DNA of 7,208 bases from assembly GCA_001701105.1 (NCBI GenBank), contig DAAI01000061.1, positions 1 through 7,208 on the forward strand, written 5' to 3'. The DNA is from Bacteroidales bacterium GP1 (lineage in GTDB: Bacteria; Bacteroidota; Bacteroidia; Bacteroidales; Muribaculaceae). Each line of letters opens with the position of its first letter. Position 1 is the first letter of the stretch. This document shows, in pieces, positions 4,292 to 7,208 of this stretch. The position numbers and the translations under genes were made by a program. The notes below the pieces were generated by a model, which saw only the letters and a program-made list of their open reading frames with translations, was not told the DNA's origin and did not search any database.

Positions 4292-6754
4292 ATGGAAATT
4301 ATTAAAAAATCTATCATTTTTGGATTGACCTTATTGCCATGCTCCCTCATGGCGAATGCAAAAGGAAATGTAACCGGCACGATTCTCAACAAGGAAACCG
4401 GACAACCTATGGACTTCGTGACAGTCCAGATATTCGATAATAATGGCAAACCCCTTAACATTAGCGCCATATCCGACGATAATGGAAATTTCGTATTGAA
4501 TAATGTGCCCGACGGGACTTATACCGTAAAGATAATCAACGTCGGGTCCGTAAATCAAGAGCGACCTGTTGAGATCTCCGGAAGCGACACAAGTATCGGC
4601 ACCGTGCGGCTGGCCGACGACACAAAGTTGCTCAAAGAGGTTGTGGTGGAAGGAATCCGCAGCCAAATGCGATTTGAACTCGACAAAAAAGTATTTCAGG
4701 TAGACAGCAACATTGCATCAGCCGGTGCAAGCGCATCAGAACTTCTTGAATCTATTCCCTCTGTGGAGGTGGATCAGGACGGCGAAGTGTCTTTACGCGG
4801 AAATTCTTCTGTCACAGTATGGATCAACGGTAAAGATTCCGGGCTTACTGCCGACAATCGTGCCCAGATTCTTGAACAGATTCCGGCTGAAAATATCGAT
4901 AGGATAGAAGTCATCACAAATCCTTCAGCTAAATACAGCCCTGAAGGCACAGCCGGAATCATCAATATCATCTTAAAAAAGAATCGCAAGGGTGGTTATT
5001 TCGGAAGCGCGGAATTAAGCGTTAATTCCCGTGGCGGTGGAAACGCTTCAGTCAATATCAATTATAATACCGGCAAATGGGAGACTTTCGCGTCTGTAGG
5101 CTTCAGGATGCGCCGGAACAATGGCGGGTCGATAATGAGACGTGATTTCACCGACGGTACTTTCACCCATGCCGACGGCGAGAGCAGCAACCGGGGCAAC
5201 AATCTATTTGCCCGAATCGGCGCTTCATATCATCTTTCCGACAAGGATGAATTCTATCTCAACGGATTTGGAATGTTCGGAACAAGAAAACAGCACTCCA
5301 CCTCTACATATACTTCCAACATGCCTGGCAGCTGGGGAGCCGATGTCCAGCACGCCACCAGCAGCCATGATATGCGGGGAGCGCACGGTGAATTCGGCTA
5401 TAATCACGAATGGAATGAAAACCACGACCTTAGAGCGAGCGTAAGTTACAACTACTGGGGTGGTCCGCAACATGATTACTACTCCGAAACCGAGACATGG
5501 CCCGGAGACTCTATCGCCAATGACTATCGTGAACAGACTATGCCAATGAACACCAACAGTTGGGAAGGGAAGATTGACTATACCAATATTCTTAATGAAT
5601 ATCTTAAACTCGAAGCCGGATATAATGGAAACTATAGCCGCGAGAACACCCCTAACACTACTTGGCGCGGCACATCTAAAGAGAATATGACTCTCTCGGA
5701 GGAATTATACAACCGATTCATTTACAACAATAATATTTCCGCGCTTTATCTCACGCTGGGGGGCCGCACCGGAATATTCAGTTACTCCGGAGGTCTACGG
5801 GCAGAGGCTTGGCAGATAAGCACAAAAAGTCTGGCCTATGGTCAACTCGCCCAAGATGTCGCGCCTTATAGAAAGAATAAATTCTCTCTCTTCCCATCTG
5901 TATATCTTTCGCTTTCGCTTCCCCGCGACAACGAACTTCAGTTGAATTATACTCGCCGCATCCGCCGCCCTTGGGGCGGACAGCTCAATTCATTCCGAAA
6001 TATCTCCGATCCGACTTCAATATCTTTCGGAAATCCGCAGCTCGAGCCGGAATATTCTAACTCCTTTGAGCTTAACTATCTGAAAAGCTGGACATATCAT
6101 ATGATTACACTCTCGGCTTATATGCGACAGGCATCAAATATCATGAACCGTATTGCATACCGCGACGGCGATGTGATGTACTCCACATGGGCCAATGTCT
6201 CGAGTCAGGTGAATTCAGGGTTGGAGATCGTTGCGAAAAATTCTCTTTTCCGTAGCACCCTCGATCTTACCACCACCGTAAACCTCTATCAGAGCCACAT
6301 CAGCGCCTGGACCTACAATGTGATTTCCGAATCGGGCAAAGAGATAGCTCTCGCAGGAAAAGCGCAGAACTCCTTTGCCTGGGATGCCCGGATGATGGCC
6401 AATGTGCGCCTGCCCTGGGATCTTAGCCTTCAGGTCACCGGCCGGTACAATTCCGAGACAAAGACCGCAACCGGCTCACGTCAACCCGGCTGGAGTGTGG
6501 ATGCCGGGCTGCGCAAGGTGGTCGGCAATTGGTCGTTCGCCCTCAACTGCCGCGACATCTTCAATTCCCGAAGATGGAAAGACACGGTCGATGTAGCCGG
6601 CCAATATTCCCAATATAATGAACGATGGCGCGGAGGGAGAACTATTCGCCTCACCGTGAAGTACTCTTTCGGCAATATGAAAGCCAAACGCTCGAAGAAT
6701 GCCGATATGCAGATCAATACCGGCGGTTATGAGCAATCCGATATGGGAGATTAA
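4292..6754 (+). CDS. TonB-dependent receptor-like outer membrane beta-barrel protein
   Basis: The 820-residue product is built like a Bacteroidota outer membrane receptor. Residues 1-23 are a signal peptide ending in ANA before KG, with no lipobox. Residues ~25-107 are a carboxypeptidase-regulatory-like beta sandwich (GTILNKETGQPMDFVTV, then DDNGNFVLNNVPDGTYTVKI). An EVVVEG stretch at 116-121 sits where a TonB-box-like segment is expected. A plug domain spans ~130-230, with LLESIPSVEVDQDGEVSLRG, VWINGK and a closing IPAENIDRIEVITNPSAKYSPEGTAGIINI. The rest, to ~794, is a barrel of alternating aromatic strands of the PF14905 (OMP_b-brl_3) kind, ending RTIRLTVKYSFG, plus a hydrophilic tail of 26 residues. 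It probably imports or senses a ligand using TonB energy; the substrate cannot be read from sequence. There is no SusD-like lipoprotein or sigma/anti-sigma pair nearby. ATG 4292 is the only ATG giving an intact signal peptide. A strong terminator follows. Confidence 0.92.
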   Translation: MEIIKKSIIFGLTLLPCSLMANAKGNVTGTILNKETGQPMDFVTVQIFDNNGKPLNISAISDDNGNFVLNNVPDGTYTVKIINVGSVNQERPVEISGSDTSIGTVRLADDTKLLKEVVVEGIRSQMRFELDKKVFQVDSNIASAGASASELLESIPSVEVDQDGEVSLRGNSSVTVWINGKDSGLTADNRAQILEQIPAENIDRIEVITNPSAKYSPEGTAGIINIILKKNRKGGYFGSAELSVNSRGGGNASVNINYNTGKWETFASVGFRMRRNNGGSIMRRDFTDGTFTHADGESSNRGNNLFARIGASYHLSDKDEFYLNGFGMFGTRKQHSTSTYTSNMPGSWGADVQHATSSHDMRGAHGEFGYNHEWNENHDLRASVSYNYWGGPQHDYYSETETWPGDSIANDYREQTMPMNTNSWEGKIDYTNILNEYLKLEAGYNGNYSRENTPNTTWRGTSKENMTLSEELYNRFIYNNNISALYLTLGGRTGIFSYSGGLRAEAWQISTKSLAYGQLAQDVAPYRKNKFSLFPSVYLSLSLPRDNELQLNYTRRIRRPWGGQLNSFRNISDPTSISFGNPQLEPEYSNSFELNYLKSWTYHMITLSAYMRQASNIMNRIAYRDGDVMYSTWANVSSQVNSGLEIVAKNSLFRSTLDLTTTVNLYQSHISAWTYNVISESGKEIALAGKAQNSFAWDARMMANVRLPWDLSLQVTGRYNSETKTATGSRQPGWSVDAGLRKVVGNWSFALNCRDIFNSRRWKDTVDVAGQYSQYNERWRGGRTIRLTVKYSFGNMKAKRSKNADMQINTGGYEQSDMGD

Positions 6755-6805
6755 GATTTTTAACATGTAAATCCGGTTAACTCAATCAAAATCAATTACT
6801 CCGTT

Positions 6806-6837
6806 AAAGGAGAAGCGTTAAAATAGCTTCTCCTTTT
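6806..6837 (+). terminator. Intrinsic terminator after the receptor gene
   Basis: AAAGGAGAAGC (6806-6816) and GCTTCTCCTTT (6826-6836) form a perfect 11-bp stem around a 9-nt loop, flanked by A residues on one side and ending in TTTT (6834-6837). It lies 51 bp after the receptor stop. The A- and T-flanks would let it act weakly on the minus strand too. The end of its 3' arm doubles as part of the next promoter. Confidence 0.85.
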
Positions 6838-6866
6838 GCATATCCCATTAATAGTGATTAATTTTG
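6835..6866 (+). promoter_or_regulatory. Bacteroidota-type promoter of the 3'-terminal small gene
   Basis: TTTG (6835-6838) and TAATTTTG (6859-6866, a perfect TAnnTTTG) are 20 nt apart, the same geometry as the rpsA promoter. A second perfect -7-like element, TAAATTTG, lies at 6872-6879 but has no TTTG at the matching distance. Transcription would start near 6870-6872. The -33 element is embedded in the 3' arm and T-run of the preceding terminator. Confidence 0.7.
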
Positions 6867-6878
6867 TAGTTTAAATTT

Positions 6879-6917
6879 GGAATGCGTCCGCGGTCGGAAG
6901 TCCGACGCCGACATTCC
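6879..6917 (+). promoter_or_regulatory. GC-rich imperfect hairpin in the leader of the small gene
   Basis: The outer stem is GGAATG (6879-6884) with CATTCC (6912-6917). Inside it GTCGG (6893-6897) can pair with CCGAC (6902-6906) around the loop AAGT. A second CCGAC at 6908-6912, and GCGTC (6884-6888) with GACGC (6904-6908), allow competing folds. No T-run follows, so it is not a terminator. It starts about 8 nt after the predicted transcription start and stands out as GC-rich in an A/T-rich spacer. The role is unknown; no known riboswitch class is recognised. Confidence 0.4.
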
Positions 6918-6945
6918 TCAATAATAATCAGAACGCACACCCGCC

Positions 6946-7188
6946 TTGAAGCGGTTATTGTTATACATTGCCATTATCGCCCTGACCATAGCGGCCTACT
7001 CACGTCAGAGCGCGGGGACACTCCTAAGGAATGTCCCGGTTAGTGATGTGCCCGATGATACCATCTCCGATCACTCCTCACATCTTCCGGAAGAATTCTT
7101 TGAGGAAATAACGAATGAGACTTTCATAGACTCCATCTTCTCCGATTCGATTCACGGATACGCATATGATTCTATATCCGATTCGTAA
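6946..7188 (+). CDS. Small exported or membrane-anchored acidic protein, TTG start
   Basis: The 80-residue product is not recognised. Residues 1-19 (MKRLLLYIAIIALTIAAYS) have the shape of a signal peptide or N-terminal anchor: two basic residues, then a hydrophobic core, with a possible AYS cleavage site. The rest is polar and strongly acidic, with EEFFEEITNETF (49-60) and three DSI tripeptides at 62-64, 67-69 and 75-77, ending SDS. The last repeats reflect a 9-nt DNA repeat, TCCGATTCG, at 7141 and 7177. No ATG or GTG is available: the frame is open only from 6928 after a TAA, so TTG 6946 is the best start. That codon lies in the loop of a 4-bp stem, CCGC (6941-6944) with GCGG (6951-6954). 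Codon use in this frame looks normal. It has its own promoter and may be first in an operon continuing beyond the window. Confidence 0.6.
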   Translation: MKRLLLYIAIIALTIAAYSRQSAGTLLRNVPVSDVPDDTISDHSSHLPEEFFEEITNETFIDSIFSDSIHGYAYDSISDS

Positions 7189-7197
7189 GGGTTCCCA

Positions 7198-7208
7198 ATG
7201 AGTCGCGG
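7198..7208 (+). CDS. Possible start of a further gene, cut by the window edge
   Basis: An ATG lies nine nucleotides after the stop of the small acidic protein gene and reads Met-Ser-Arg before the window ends. The tight spacing would fit an operon partner. Eleven bases are too few to identify a product or be sure it is coding. Confidence 0.25.

Noticed and set aside
5225..5473. Antisense ORFs within the receptor gene (also 4331-4666, 4774-4989 and 6476-6766)
   Set aside because: All are shadows inside a clearly coding frame, without recognisable motifs or promoters.

Overview
The window looks like chromosomal DNA from a Bacteroidales bacterium (phylum Bacteroidota). Four things point there: a six-domain ribosomal protein S1 whose sequence closely fits the Bacteroidales type; promoters of the Bacteroidota TTTG / TAnnTTTG form with a 20-nt spacer; start codons with A/T-rich leaders and no Shine-Dalgarno sequence; and a TonB-dependent-receptor-like outer membrane protein with an N-terminal carboxypeptidase-regulatory-like domain. 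A gut family such as Muribaculaceae is possible, but that is inference only.

Layout: all convincing genes are on the + strand. (1) 1-2033 is a self-contained rpsA unit: promoter, a short hairpin at the predicted 5' end of the mRNA, the S1 gene and a clear intrinsic terminator. (2) 2034-2455 holds a second promoter, overlapped by a perfect A/T-rich palindrome, and a gene for a 109-residue exported protein whose mature part resembles a lone type IX secretion (type A) C-terminal domain. (3) 2517-4100 holds ilvE (branched-chain amino acid aminotransferase) and, 12 nt later, a GTG-started HD-domain metal-dependent phosphohydrolase. The two are probably cotranscribed, perhaps with the small exported protein as well, since no terminator separates them. 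(4) 4101-4291 is a spacer with no convincing terminator or promoter. It is almost fully covered by a minus-strand ORF of doubtful status. (5) 4292-6754 encodes an 820-residue outer membrane receptor-like protein with no SusD-like partner in view. (6) 6755-7208 holds a strong terminator whose 3' arm also supplies the -33 element of the next promoter, a GC-rich hairpin leader, a small TTG-started exported or membrane-anchored acidic protein, and perhaps the first codons of another gene at the window edge.

The genes do not form one obvious pathway. rpsA, ilvE and the HD protein are housekeeping or core metabolism, and the receptor-like protein and the two small exported proteins belong to the cell envelope. 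I see no mobile element, CRISPR array, rRNA/tRNA gene or defence system. The less ordinary material is in the regulatory leaders (rpsA and the 3' end of the window), the tail-only secreted protein, the YqeK-like ligand pattern of the HD protein, and the small acidic protein at 6946-7188.
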